Origin: Calendula officinalis
Lineage: Eukaryota > Streptophyta > Magnoliopsida > Asterales > Asteraceae
Reading direction: 5' to 3'
Length of the DNA: 64,000 bases
Assembly (NCBI GenBank): GCA_963853835.1
Contig: OY970832.1
Span: 25,228,208-25,292,207, forward strand
Within the stretch, counting starts at the first letter, position 1. Each line of letters opens with the position of its first letter. The position numbers and the translations under genes are program-made. This document shows positions 11,364 through 22,191 of the stretch, in pieces. Under the pieces are notes generated by a model. It worked only from the letters and a program-made list of their open reading frames with translations. It was not told the DNA's origin and searched no databases.

Positions 11364-13120
11364 TGTAACGACCCGAAATTTGTAAATAAATAAAATAAAT
11401 AAAAATAGGATAATTATGGATAAATCATATTAAAACCGTAGGAATTGGTTTCGTGTCGTTTGGAGTCCGTATGAGAAAGTTATGGGCGAAACCGGGTTGA
11501 AACCTAGACCGAAAAGTGCAGCCCTGCTGCAAAGGCAGGCTCGCGGCGCGAGCCTGGCGCGAGCGAAACGCGAGGTTGAGCAGAGGGACCAGAGCTGAAA
11601 CGCGAGAAAGTCGCGTCGACTTCGCGGCGCGAGCTGGGCGCGAAGTCTGGTTTAAAGCGGCGACCAGCGGGAAGACCCGCGTCCTTTCGCGGCGCGAGCT
11701 CCGCGCGAGCGGGGCGCGAGCCCTTCCGACCAGTGCATTAAATTGGGTTTTCAGCCATAAATGCATTTCCAAAAACCCTAGTTTTCTCTCTTCAAGTGTG
11801 TGAACGTTTTTGAGTGAAAAGCATCGTTTGGAGCCGAATTCTTGGTCAAATCTCGTGATTCTTCACTCCTAGTGGAATATTAAAGGTATATCTTCAATCC
11901 TTTGTAGTTGTAGCTTTAGATCTATGGATTTAGAAGCTTGGGGTTGAAACCCTAGTTCTTGGGGTATGAGTTATGGTGATATAAATGGTGTATACACTTA
12001 ATAGATGGTGTATTAACAAGGAAAACAAGTGTATGATTTCGATTTGTAAGAATCTTAAGGGTTGGTTAAACCTAGGGTTTGGTAAATCACCATAATTGGG
12101 GGAAATGGATTGATGGGTGTTATCTAGAGGTAGATGAACACATTGGTAGTAGTTTGTATTGATAATCTTGTTGTGATAATTGTTTTAGACATTCGGTGAA
12201 GTGTTGAAGTGGACGAATTGTGAACAAGGGACCGGCGGAAAGGATACGGTTAAAGCATCTTTATTGCTAAGGTGAGTACGTGTGGACTTTACTGAGTACA
12301 TAGCCTATGAAATACATTTCTATTACTTGTGTTATGGTCTATTTGCTTAATTGTGTAGACTAGTAGTTGATAGTTAGTTATACCGATGATAGTATGGAAC
12401 TAACTTGTTTGATGATAGACGTGATAGCCGAGAGCTAGATTGACATAACCATCGAGTTATGATATGGTGAGATGACGTGATGATTCGGGGGATCCCCGGT
12501 CATGAGGTATGGAATGGGGAGCATTTGGGCGGATCCCCATCGGCCCATTCCATGATAGTAGTCTTGCTAACTGGAAGTAGTCCGGCGAGTAAGGCAGGTA
12601 TTGGTAGATTGGGCGATTCCCTCTTGCCTTTACCTTGAAGCTTGTTAATGCGGGGGATCCCCGGTTAATAAGTTAATGTGGTTCTAGTTGGTTGGGGATG
12701 TCTCGACAACTAGGTATGGTTGCTAGGAAAGCAAGGTATTAGAGTCACAATAGGGTGACTAGATAGATGGGTGATTGCTTACGTGTTTGTTGTTTGTCAT
12801 TCGGTTATTATTATTAACTTTGGGGTCTAAACCCATGTAGCTCACGAGACGTTTTTGTCTCACGTACTCCTTGTTTGTTTTGCTATGTACTCAGGTTCGG
12901 GATCGAAGGTTTAGGTACGCATGGATAGAGATGCGGGACCTAGAATAGAAGAACACTAGATTGGATTTAGTCTTAGCTTGGTGATGATCTATTTTGTAAC
13001 ACCTACTTTTATACTCTGATTTCATACCAAGGTTTTTGTAAATCTAAATTGGGGATGTTCTTCTATTTATAAAAATGTTTTATTTTGGCCGGTATTTGGC
13101 ATTAAATTTGAGGTGTTACA
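11364..13120 (+). repeat. second LTR of the Tekay-like element
   Basis: This 1757-bp copy of 5743-7500 has the same ends and CpG-rich tract. It is preceded by a degenerate polypurine tract and followed by the ATTAG duplication and genuine target DNA, so it is the true 3' LTR. By eye about 14 substitutions and three indels separate it from the first LTR. Confidence 0.92.
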
Positions 13121-13896
13121 ATTAGGGCTGAAAATTTCGACCCATTTACCATTTAGGGCTGAAAATTTCCAATCCACAAGTTTGAAATGGTTTAAAACAC
13201 TTGCGGATGAGAAGAAACTATGTCAACCTACTTTTTCAAGGTATGATTTTAATATCCATATCAATTTTTTTTTTGTAGCATGATTTTGTAATAAATCAAT
13301 TAACTGGCATGTTCTTCGTTTTAGCAGCTTATAGCGCCCACTTTCACAACTAATGATAGTAGCAATATTTACCTTCATGTTCGATAATTCCGGTAAGTGC
13401 AAAATACCCCCTTTTTGCAAACATTAAAGTGTTAATTTTGATTTGTTACGGTTTATTTGTAATTGTAGACCTGCATTTGTGTATGTGCTTGTGTTTTCAA
13501 TTTTTTTGAATTATAAATATAGAAACAGTTGATATATGTTACACGCTTAAAAATTTTGTTTAACTTTTATATAATCTTTTGAATTTGAAGCTATTTAAAT
13601 TTATTTTGACTTTTTATATTACCTTGACCCAGTCTTTCTATAATCGTTACAAAATCAAGGTATAAGATACATGATTCAATATTTACACTACCTGATTCTA
13701 TGTATCTTTTTAAAAAAAAAATTATAATTTACTTCGACTATAATAGTCAACCATTTAACTAACTCTAAAAGGTTGATCTTTTTTTTTTACTTTTTAAATT
13801 TATTTTAGTCAAATACAAAATTATAGTCATTTATATTTATACATGATTCAAAATTTGAGAATATATATCTTCTTGTGAGAACAAATATGTTATTCT
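13121..13896 (+). repeat. duplicated target flank, copy B (original location)
   Basis: It is near-identical to 7501-8278 and here runs on without a break into 13897 and the rest of the Helitron, so this copy marks the original insertion context. It is AT-rich with no recognised gene. Confidence 0.88.
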
Positions 13897-14052
13897 ACGT
13901 AAAGTTCATGTATTAGTAGCACATATATCCTAGATTGTATATGCTAGAAATGAATTACGTAATTGACCATTATCAAGACCTCTTTTATCAAGACCTCATT
14001 AAATTTTATTCAGTTTTTTTATTTTAATTTTATGGTTATATATTGACACAGA

Positions 14053-14425
14053 ATATGGGATATGAGAAGTGGGAAAATGCTGCATACTCTTGAAACAAAA
14101 TCATCTGTGACAAGTGATGAATCAGTAAAGGTGGTCATTATATAACTACTGCTTATGGATCTTCTGTTAAATTATTGGATGCAAATCAGTATGTTTTAGT
14201 ATTTGTTATGTTTTTAATCAATTATTTATTTTGTGTATGCTTTTTTGTTAAATTTATTAATGTTTTTATAGTTTTGGATTGGTGAAAAGTTATGAGATGC
14301 CTTGCAGTGTGGGATCAACATCATTGGAACCTTAATGGCTGTGGTAAGTTTATTACTGGATGAGAATTTATGTGGATTCAATTATTTGATTACAATAATG
14401 GTGAAGAAATCGGTATGCTTTTTGG
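14053..14425 (+). pseudogene. captured fragment of a STRAP-like WD40 gene
   Basis: Three pieces read like consecutive parts of plant serine-threonine kinase receptor-associated protein (a WD40 repeat protein). The first is IWDMRSGKMLHTLETKSSVT (from about 14053), running after a one-base frame slip into YITTAYGSSVKLLDAN near 14190. The second, after an intron with GTATGT...TTTTTATAG borders (about 14190-14270), is FGLVKSYEMPCSVGSTSLEP. The third, around 14350-14410, shows MW, LFDYNNGEEIG. Frameshifts and stop codons (for example TGA in the third piece) make it non-functional. The retained intron indicates capture at DNA level, as Helitrons do, and not by reverse transcription. Assignment rests on remembered family motifs, without a database search. 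Confidence 0.65.
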
Positions 14426-15113
14426 AACTTGCCCTTCAAAGTAATGGTACAAACATTTTACTGCTAAAATTATGTTTTAATTTTGCTGCTTTTGTATATA
14501 TGTTGTTGAATTCAGTTGTATTATTAGAAGGGGTAAAATGGGTAGGCAAAACATAAACGATCTCATTTTGGAAGTTGATGCTTTTGGTGCCTCACGTTTA
14601 AGGTACATTTTGACTTTTGAAAGCATAAAAACTAATTTTGACCACAATATTGTCATAAATTTAAATATTTTAATTTATTTTACATTGAGATTTTAACAAG
14701 TATGAAAAATCAAGAACTTTTAACCACTCCCCTTAAATTATAGTATATAGATAAGGATTATTTATTTAATTTAGATGCTGATAAAAGTATGTAATTTTGG
14801 GTTTGACCGATTACTATTTTCTTTTAGTGAGCCCATCAGGATAATTCTAAGGTAGGAATTGTTGGTTTCCATCGGCATATGTTGAAAGAAGAGGCTACGA
14901 AACACAAATGGGAATCCCGACTTTTGTTTATCGAAAATTTCATCCCTTTTTAGGATTTTATGTTGACACAATTTTTAGTATTTTAGTATTCTTAATCGTA
15001 ATTGTCTATATAATTACTAAACAATTAAATTTCAATCTTTTCATTATAGAAACAATTTATACATTCGATAAATTTATTTGCCTCCCCGTGATTTTTCACG
15101 TGCTTTAACCTAG

Positions 15114-17422
15114 TAAATATAATAAAACAAGCTTTTTTAACCTATAATTTTACACGTGGCAGCTTCTCGAAATTTCGTTCCCCGCCCAGTTTTTTTACCT
15201 TCCGTGATTTAATCAATTATGGTTTTATTTATTCTCTCTCAATAACCCGAAAATTTCGAAAGTTTCTTCCCTTACGCACGCCATACAATATTTCAGCCTC
15301 CACTTCCAAATTAGGTTTGTCTCTTTTGTTTTCTTCTCTGCCGATGTATTTATCTATTACCGTTCGCCGAGTGGCTGACATCCACCATCATCTTGGGGCT
15401 GTGTATTCCGTCGATACATCCATTCTAAATTGAGTGATTCATTCTTTTGGTTTTATCGGTATTTCTTATTTATGTACTTTTTGTTATATCGGGTTTTACA
15501 TTTTTAACATATAGTATATAGCTATTTAAGCTTGCATTAATTTGATACAATTTGGTCTCAGTTCTTTAATAATTATGTTTACTTACTTATTTTTAATTGA
15601 AATCAGGGTTCGTCTCACGCATCAATGGCAAATGAAATGCTTAAAAGATTTGAGTTAGAAGTGAAATTAACCACAAGTGAAATGCCTACCAAGTGTTTTA
15701 TAAAATGCCTAAATTAAGAGATGTATCATTTTGATGCAAATCCATTAACAAAAAGATTGCAACTTGTCGTATGTTGGTTTGAAGACTCAAGTGAAGCTTG
15801 CAATTGAATGCAAAAAACACTTGTATGAAACTTATTTGAAATACAATATATCATTTCATAAATTCTTTTTAATTATCATATTGCAGTAATGTTGGACTAC
15901 CTTCATCTTCTGCAGGTATTGAAGATCAAACGTACGAGCTGATATTGCTACCTCTTTTCATTTGACATAATTATAATAATAAATTTCTGCAGAATTTCAT
16001 CCTTTAACATTTTCCTTTATTTTTATTCTAGAAGAAAACATTAGACATTGAGCCTTCAATTAAACATTTCGTATTGTCTGCTTTCCCCACATTATTTTAT
16101 TCAAATATTTCACAAATTACATATATCACTAAACCATTTTTGTTTATTAACAGATTTTATATTTCCCGAGGAAACAGTTGCAGCAGGTACACAACCACAT
16201 ACACAACCACATAATTTTAAAAAAGGAGCTATATAGAATCAATGACTTTGCTGATAATGATGTAATATACATGTTATAATTGACATTAGTGTAGGTCGAT
16301 AATTGATAAATGATAATTTTGTAGAATTTGGAATACCACATCGACAAAATCTGTAATTTACTCTATTAAAGATCATAGTTTCAAACAAATTGCTGAGATT
16401 GATAACAAGGAGTAGGTAAGTATATTAGAAAATTAATAATTATAATTTGAAGAATCTTAAGATTGACCAGTTTTTGATTTGAAGAATCATAAGATTTGTA
16501 TAATTAATTAATAATTATGATTTGAATTTTTTAAATTGTATGTACTGATACATAATATTTTTATTTACAGCACCATCTTTGAATGTCCATGTATTTAAAC
16601 ATACGGTTAATACAAATCACAATGATACTCAAGATGATCAGTCACATCTGCATCAACTTCCAGTTAATTGTGGCAAATCAAATTATGTCTCCATTAACGG
16701 GTCAACATGTCAAATGGGTAAAAAGAAAAATTGAGCACTGAAAGGTTGTTAATTGTAATCTTAAAGCTTTTTTATATTCTATTTTGGTTTTAAAATGATA
16801 TTTTGACATCAAAAGTTTAAGAGTAGTGTTTTTGAAACTAAAAATGAAGCTAAATGGGAACGGGTCAAATGGGTAAAAAACAATTAGCATCGGAAAGTTG
16901 TTTACTGTAATGTTTAAGGTTTTTTACATTTAATTTCGAGTTTAAAATCATTGTTTGACATCACGATTGTCTTAGAATGCTGTTTTTAAGTGTTCCATAT
17001 TTGTCCTTTTTATGCTGTGTGGATTAATATCAATATAAATATGAATTCAGCTACACGAAGTAAGCATCATTACAAGCTTTTCATTTTATAACCATCCTAA
17101 TAAATTAAAATTTTATTAATTCAAAGTGTTAGCTTTATAATTTTATAAGCTTTTCACTTTTGTCATACACTATATGGAATTATATTGTAAATTCTCTACC
17201 AATTTCAGCATATGCAATTTCAATTGTAAATTCTCCATCAATTTCAAGAAGTCAAAACTCACAAATATTATATATTCAACAATGCTTACTTTATAAATCA
17301 TTTTATAATTATTATCATATATCTAATAATCATAAAATTATCAATTCATGTTTGTATTTTATAAAAATTATGTTCAACAAATTTACTGATCAGCCCGTGA
17401 ATTTTCATGGGTTATAACCTAG
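15114..17422 (+). mobile_element. second putative Helitron or Helitron remnant, head-to-tail with the first
   Basis: The 3' end is CTAG at 17419-17422 followed by T, with an 8-bp hairpin CCCGTGAA/TTCATGGG (one mismatch) just upstream (17394-17411). The left boundary is unclear. Directly after the first Helitron's CTAG the sequence reads TAAATATAATAAAACAAGC, resembling a Helitron 5' end without its TC. Inside are AT-rich DNA and exon-like islands (about 15610-15720, 16160-16220 and 16570-16720) that I do not recognise; no frame is long. No Rep/helicase was seen. Confidence 0.5.
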
Positions 17423-18199
17423 TATCAAGTATATTTAAATAATTTAGTGCTTAAAGTTTTTATTCGAGTCATTTGGTTAAACCTGAATCCCACTGAATCC
17501 CATTCGGTTTAACTGATTAACATACCATAATCCAAGTTGGTGAATCCGTTTAACCGGAACCCGGTTAAATTAAGGTCGGTCGGGTTATTTGGGGTTTCTT
17601 TTTGACACCCATATCTACTTCATAACCTTGTTAACCTAAAACTCACCCGAACCTCAAGTAAAAAAAGTTCAAACACCACATTTGATGACCTGTGTATCGT
17701 TCAGTATAGCTCTTTTTTTTATATATCATATACCATTTTAAAGATCTCATAACAACGAATTCAACGGTATATAGTGCGACTAAAATAGTTGTATAAAAAG
17801 CATAAAGAAACTAGACCAAAATTACAACAAAAAAAAAAACCAAATATCCTCAATTATAGCTCGTTTTTTGACGTACAATATATCTTTTTGAAGATCTATG
17901 AACAAGGAATCCAAACAGTATAACATATGCCTAACCACAGATCATAAATGTGTCAATATCGTATTTTTCTCGAAAAAATAATAAAATAAAGAGAGGTATA
18001 GAGAGAAGAAAGCAAACACCCACCAAAATTAGCAAAATCCACAATACTTATAAGTTATAAGGTTTAGATCTATGGATTTCACTTCAACATGCTTAAGATT
18101 TTCTACTAGTTATCCTCATAGATGGTTATGTCAACATATGTCACTGGCAAAATATCACCTCATGATTCCGTTATTCCGGTTGATGCGCTATGTCCAGTT
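17423..18199. other. intergenic DNA with a degenerate direct repeat
   Basis: Two related blocks of about 90 bp start at about 17708 and 17859 (TAGCTC, T-run, ATATATC, AAGATCT, ACAANGAATTCAA), an old duplication with a period near 150 bp. Around 17470-17590 there is a GGTTTAAC/GTTAACC-rich dispersed-repeat-like stretch. No gene was seen. Confidence 0.4.
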
Positions 18200-18623
18200 C
18201 ATTGCATGACAAGTTTGAATTCCTTTGGGGAACATCAGATTTGTTTTAAGGAGCTCTAGGGCTTCAATACCGATTTATTTTGACATTATGTAGTCGTGCC
18301 AGGATCTCCGCCTAGAAAATTATGAAGTTTTTTTTACTGATCCATTGGATAGAAGATCCATACTTACACCAGCTTACATTTTGGTTTTTGGATGGTTTGG
18401 ATGGAAACACGCATGTGTGGATCTAACCAAAGTTTCTCCTCACGTGGGTATGAGTAGTCAAGGTGTTACATTGGAACAAACTGCTTTGAAAGTCATCTCG
18501 CTCGTACAAAGTAACAAAACACGAGAAAACATTCCTTTCACGTTTGATACCTTTGGTTTCCTTGAAAATGAGGCGGTGGAGCTCTTTAACAGAGTTCAAG
18601 TCTTATACATAGTAATATTATGA
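18200..18623 (+). pseudogene. fragment of a repeated plant ORF of unknown function
   Basis: The frame at 18345-18623 reads DRRSILTPAYILVFGWFGWK, then HACVDLTKVSPHVG, and later FTFDTFGFLENEAVELFNRV. I recall the pattern 'RPADVLVFGW..GKHACVDLTGVSP' and 'FAFDTFGFLAPEAVELL' from many hypothetical plant proteins, often near retroelements. Upstream (about 18270-18345) traces such as TDPLDRRS continue it, with frame breaks. It ends abruptly and has no start, so it is a decayed fragment. Function is unknown. A small exon-like stretch at about 18750-18880 was not identified. Confidence 0.45.
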
Positions 18624-19557
18624 CACCTAGATTCACAAATATTATTTTCAAAAGAACCAATTTTACAATTTTAATTAGGCTAACAACATAGCTTGTTTCT
18701 CGTTCATTTTTTCATCTATGTAAAACAAAGATCCTTATGCAATTTTAGACTACTATTGACCCATTCCCAAGTACCTTGAGGCTGAGTATGAAAAAGCAAT
18801 AGGATTCCATGCAGCTAAGTATGTTGACATTGATCAGGTCAATGCAACCCAGGTCCAACAGAGCAACCGCAAATGTGAGCTCTGAAAATTAATTAGTTAA
18901 AACACGATACCCATACACTTTTCACAAAAATTTCATCTAAATGTCCAAGTTATATGTCCGGTTTTTTTGAGTCTTTAATCCATCAATTATAAATATTTTA
19001 TTGAGTTTATCTTGATTCAAGTAAGCTTATCAGGCTAATTTTCTAAAAATAACCATAAATTTTGTGGGCTTAAGAAGTTGTTCTGCTAGAGTGCTAGCCC
19101 AGACCGACCCTGTGTCCATATATATATTAGAAAGATAGAAAAAAGTCGTAGTCGCGACATTTTCTTCTTTATTTATATCTTCAGGGAAAAAAACAATTTT
19201 TAATTTAAGTAGTATGAAAAGAATATAATGTTTTAATTCCTTTCTTTAATGATTTCTGGAAATATACATATTTATTCGTTACCAGTTACTATAAGACATA
19301 CTTCAGGCTAATAGTTTTGTAATTTTTAAGTATCTAAACTAAGACCCTTGTTATAATACTAATTCTAATTAGACTAATCTTTAAATAAAAGACTTTTAGA
19401 CTATTTTTAGAAGAATTTGATAGATATATCCGTCAAAGGTGACTTTTATAGGCTTATAGCTAAAGTATAACGATTTGAGTAGGTAGAGATTTTTGGGTGG
19501 TAAATTATCACTAATCAAGTATAAAAACTTAATAAGCATACAGAAAAACTACCTTCT
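18624..19557. other. intergenic DNA
   Basis: AT-rich, with no gene or bounded repeat recognised apart from the unidentified exon-like stretch at about 18750-18880. Confidence 0.4.
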
Positions 19558-19565
19558 CTTACATT

Positions 19566-19836
19566 CAGGGCCGGTCCGGAACTTTTAGAGGTTCGGTACA
19601 TTTTCTGATAAAATGGGCCCTAAAACGTAAATAATCAAAAATTATATATAAATTTTTTAACTTTTTTTTATTGTAGTACAGTTTGTTTGTTAATTCTGCT
19701 ATAACCTAATATTACTTGTGTCAATAAAAAAACGATATTATAAATTACTAATACATATGGAATAAAAATATTGTGCCCCTAATTTCGGTGGGCCCTGTTC
19801 ACATGCACCTTTTGAACACCCCTTGGGTCGGCCCTG
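19566..19836. mobile_element. hAT-type MITE
   Basis: Exact 8-bp duplication CTTACATT at 19558-19565 and 19837-19844. The terminal inverted repeats are CAGGGCCGGTCC and its near reverse complement GGGTCGGCCCTG. It is 271 bp and non-coding. CAGGG ends with an 8-bp duplication fit hAT elements. Confidence 0.9.
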
Positions 19837-20252
19837 CTTACATTCAGAATAGGCTTTAATTAAAAGTGTAATACATTTTTTTGGAACGGCTAACACAAAT
19901 ATCCTTTAGTTGATCTACATTATTTTTATTCATAATAAAACTTGAACTCATAATTAAACCCGTGGGACAACAAAATACCATATACGATTTACTATAAACT
20001 CTTTGGTAGTCGAATACCTTTTAGTAAGTTGTTTTTATTGTAGTCAACATACTTATTGTGATACGAAACACGTATTTAATAAGAAAAACAAAATACGGTA
20101 TCCAATTTAATTAAGAAATCAAGATCGAGAAAAAATCATTTGACTGTTTCAAAGTTTACCTGCTCAAGTTTAGTACAACATATGTATTATCCGAATCTAA
20201 ACCATTACAAATTTACAACGATAACGCGGTTGTCCCTTTCTCAAGTTTTATC

Positions 20253-20258
20253 TATATA
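20253..20258 (+). promoter_or_regulatory. putative TATA box of the DUF761 gene
   Basis: TATATA lies 47 nt before the ATG at 20305, implying a leader of about 20 nt. It supports 20305 as the start over the in-frame upstream ATG at 20182, which lies upstream of this box. Confidence 0.45.
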
Positions 20259-20304
20259 CACACAACCAAAATCAACTTCCATTTTCATTCAAACTTTTAA
20301 TCTA

Positions 20305-20763
20305 ATGGCGGCTGATCAAAGCACGAACAAACGCTCTTTGTTAGGCAGGTTGAGAACCGCCGTGAAGAAGGTCACATTTCTCATGAAGTACAACATAAAC
20401 CGTTGGCGGCTGGTCTCCACCATCATTGGCGGCGGTGGTGGTCGGACTTTGAGCAGTAGGCGGCTGAGCTTCAATGAACGTCTTGGGTTGACATCAATCA
20501 TTTCATCACCATCAAATTCAGATCATAGCAATTGGGTATCTCCTTATATGACACCATCTTCTGAGATATCACCGGAGTTACAAAAGACGAGGAGTTTTCC
20601 GTTGCAAAGAACCACAAGTTTCCCAGAAGAAGATATTGATAAGAGAGCTGAGATGTTTATATCGAATTTTTATCGACAATTAAAGATGGAAAGACAAGTT
20701 TCCTTACAGCTCAGGTACAAAAGGGATACTAGCTTTGGATCACCCAATGATTTTTCGCCATGA
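20305..20763 (+). CDS. DUF761 (cotton-fibre-protein-like) small protein
   Basis: A 152-residue single-exon protein. The N-terminus is basic (KRSLLGRLRTAVKKVTFLMK); the middle is a Ser/Pro-rich, probably disordered linker with a glycine run. The C-terminal part, DIDKRAEMFISNFYRQLKME, is the DUF761 signature, which normally sits near the C-terminus of such proteins. Biochemical function of the family is not established; members are often stress- or development-responsive. The frame stays open for 55 codons upstream, with an ATG at 20182, but the TATA box at 20253 and the typical MAA start context favour 20305. It is intact, with AT-rich flanks and possible AATAAT poly(A) signals near 20820. The nearest repeat is the hAT MITE 470 bp upstream. 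Confidence 0.8.
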   Translation: MAADQSTNKRSLLGRLRTAVKKVTFLMKYNINRWRLVSTIIGGGGGRTLSSRRLSFNERLGLTSIISSPSNSDHSNWVSPYMTPSSEISPELQKTRSFPLQRTTSFPEEDIDKRAEMFISNFYRQLKMERQVSLQLRYKRDTSFGSPNDFSP

Positions 20764-21244
20764 TAATGATAATGTTCATGATCATGATGAGAACTCTTTT
20801 GTATTTATTTTTCTAAAGTAAATAATAATTGGTTAGAGTCGTATTCTCGAGCAATATCGAGGAATGCTAAGGAGGATTGGATCGATGAAACATGTTTTGA
20901 AGAAAAAGTCAACGATTTGATCATGTTTATGGAGATCTTTATTTTGGCGATGAGATCTTCAGTTGTTTGTTTGTTTTTTATTCTTTTATCGAGTTCTATT
21001 TGTGAAAGGGAAAAAAAGTGTTTGGCTGGTTTGGTTGCCAGCTCAAAATACATGAATGTACATTTATTTTTCTCGTACTGGTCAAAGTTATATGAATGTA
21101 ATTATACAATTTTAGTATAATGGAAATAATACATATGTTATGGATTTCATATATTGGTTTAATATAAGTTGGGAAGTACAGATCGAGTGCACACATATTA
21201 TATAAGTCTAAGATGATGCTAATATGATTTATAATGCAAAAGAA
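20764..21244. other. 3' region of the DUF761 gene
   Basis: AT-rich, with possible AATAAT signals near 20820. No further gene was seen; reading frames here on both strands look random. Confidence 0.4.
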
Positions 21245-21385
21245 CAAAAAGGCGGTATTCCCGTTACTTCTCAAATACCGAGCCTTATCAACCTATGAGA
21301 AGGAATGATTGGCTGTGATAATGGCATTAGATAAGTGGTGAGGAAATGGCAGTCGCTTCATATTGCTCGATGAGCACAAATGGGT
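21245..21385 (+). pseudogene. relic of a Ty3 RNase H domain
   Basis: One frame reads KYRALSTYEKE-stop-LAVIMALDKW, matching the 'LSTYEKELLAVIMALDKW' block of Ty3 RNase H. In-frame stops break it, and no LTRs are near. Relics continue weakly to about 21600. It is an old, unrelated insertion and not part of the Tekay or Tat elements. Confidence 0.65.
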
Positions 21386-21662
21386 GTGTGGCATGTGGGT
21401 TAATTGATCGGCGTGAGGAAGCACAAGATCGGAAGTGTTGTTTTGCGCAAATAGTCATGTATCACTAGACATATTTTCAGCATAACCCGATCAATCACCC
21501 TATCATACATAGAAATTTGTAATCCAGACAAGATGAGGCTGGATTGAGTTGCACCAAATGAGCAGGGGTAAATTGGTAATTGAACGCCCCTAATGACAAA
21601 CAAGCCCAGATTTATCACATCTTGGTACAATTTTTTAATTTTTATAACGGTATCTAATCTAC

Positions 21663-21766
21663 TATTTTTTTATCCACGAATGGACTTGAACTCATGACTT
21701 ATTTGTTATGGGCAACACCTTAAATTATCATCTAATACCACTAGTACCACTAGGTTACAAGGCCTT
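21663..21766 (-). mobile_element. tRNA-derived SINE-like fragment
   Basis: On the minus strand a tRNA-like head is visible: CCTAGTGG (box A-like) and GAGTTCAAGTCC (box B-like), then CGTGGAT and a short A-run. It shares this pattern with 30216-30318. No target duplication was found, so it is probably an old copy. Confidence 0.4.
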
Positions 21767-22191
21767 TTGTAAGATAGCAGATACTTATTGAGTTATTGAA
21801 GTTTTCCCGCTGCATTTATGTACATGCGCCTTTGACTTATTATTCAATAATGGTGAACAATTATATAGCCATAACGGAGGTTTATTTTTTTGTGTACCAT
21901 AACGGAGGTTTATTTTATGCTTATGCAAGCCGGAATTGAGTTGGTGTGGACTCGGGACCCTAGGCAAATATTAATTTTGGGGCCTTTTCATAATCGTAAA
22001 ATAGATATCAATGCAAACATTATAAAAATATTTGTCGAAAAAATTACTCATTTAAATATGACTCGTTAGTATTTCTAGAGATAAAAATACAAATCACTGA
22101 ATTAAAGTATTCTTGGATTAAATAACTCAAAATATGAACAATCTTAGGAATTTGTCTTTGAAAATGTATCCTCCAAACGGTTCATATTATG

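Larger units (their letters stand above)
5743..13120 (+). mobile_element. rearranged Tekay-like (chromovirus) Ty3 retrotransposon
   Basis: Two LTRs (5743-7500 and 11364-13120) begin TGTAACGACC and end TGTTACA. The 5-bp duplication ATTAG stands at 5738-5742 and at 13121-13125. The first LTR is also followed by ATTAG and by target DNA instead of a primer binding site. That target DNA then joins the middle of the retroelement, so gag and nearly all of protease are absent. The pol frame is open, pointing to a recent element, but without gag and PBS it cannot move on its own. A weak polypurine tract (AAGGGGTAGATAGT) precedes the second LTR. Confidence 0.9.
3711..15113 (+). mobile_element. putative Helitron carrying gene fragments, interrupted by a Ty3 element
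   Basis: The 5' end reads TCTATAATTATAATAAAGCA, a typical plant Helitron start, preceded by A (3710). The 3' end is CTAG at 15110-15113, followed by T, with a CGTGA/TCACG hairpin (15087-15100) about 10 nt upstream. A/T flanks, TC start, CTAG end and hairpin are the Helitron hallmarks. Without the Ty3 insertion and its duplicated flank the body is about 4 kb. No Rep/helicase was recognised, so it would be non-autonomous. It holds a hAT MITE (4841-5300), a STRAP-like gene piece (14053-14425), and exon-like stretches I could not identify (about 4500-4630 and 14820-14920). The rest (3722-5742 and 13126-14050) is AT-rich with no gene. Confidence 0.6.

Noticed and set aside
16048..16347. Small frames on both strands in the second Helitron
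   Set aside because: Cys/Ile/Phe-rich random-looking translations with no similarity I recognise; possible exons could not be supported.
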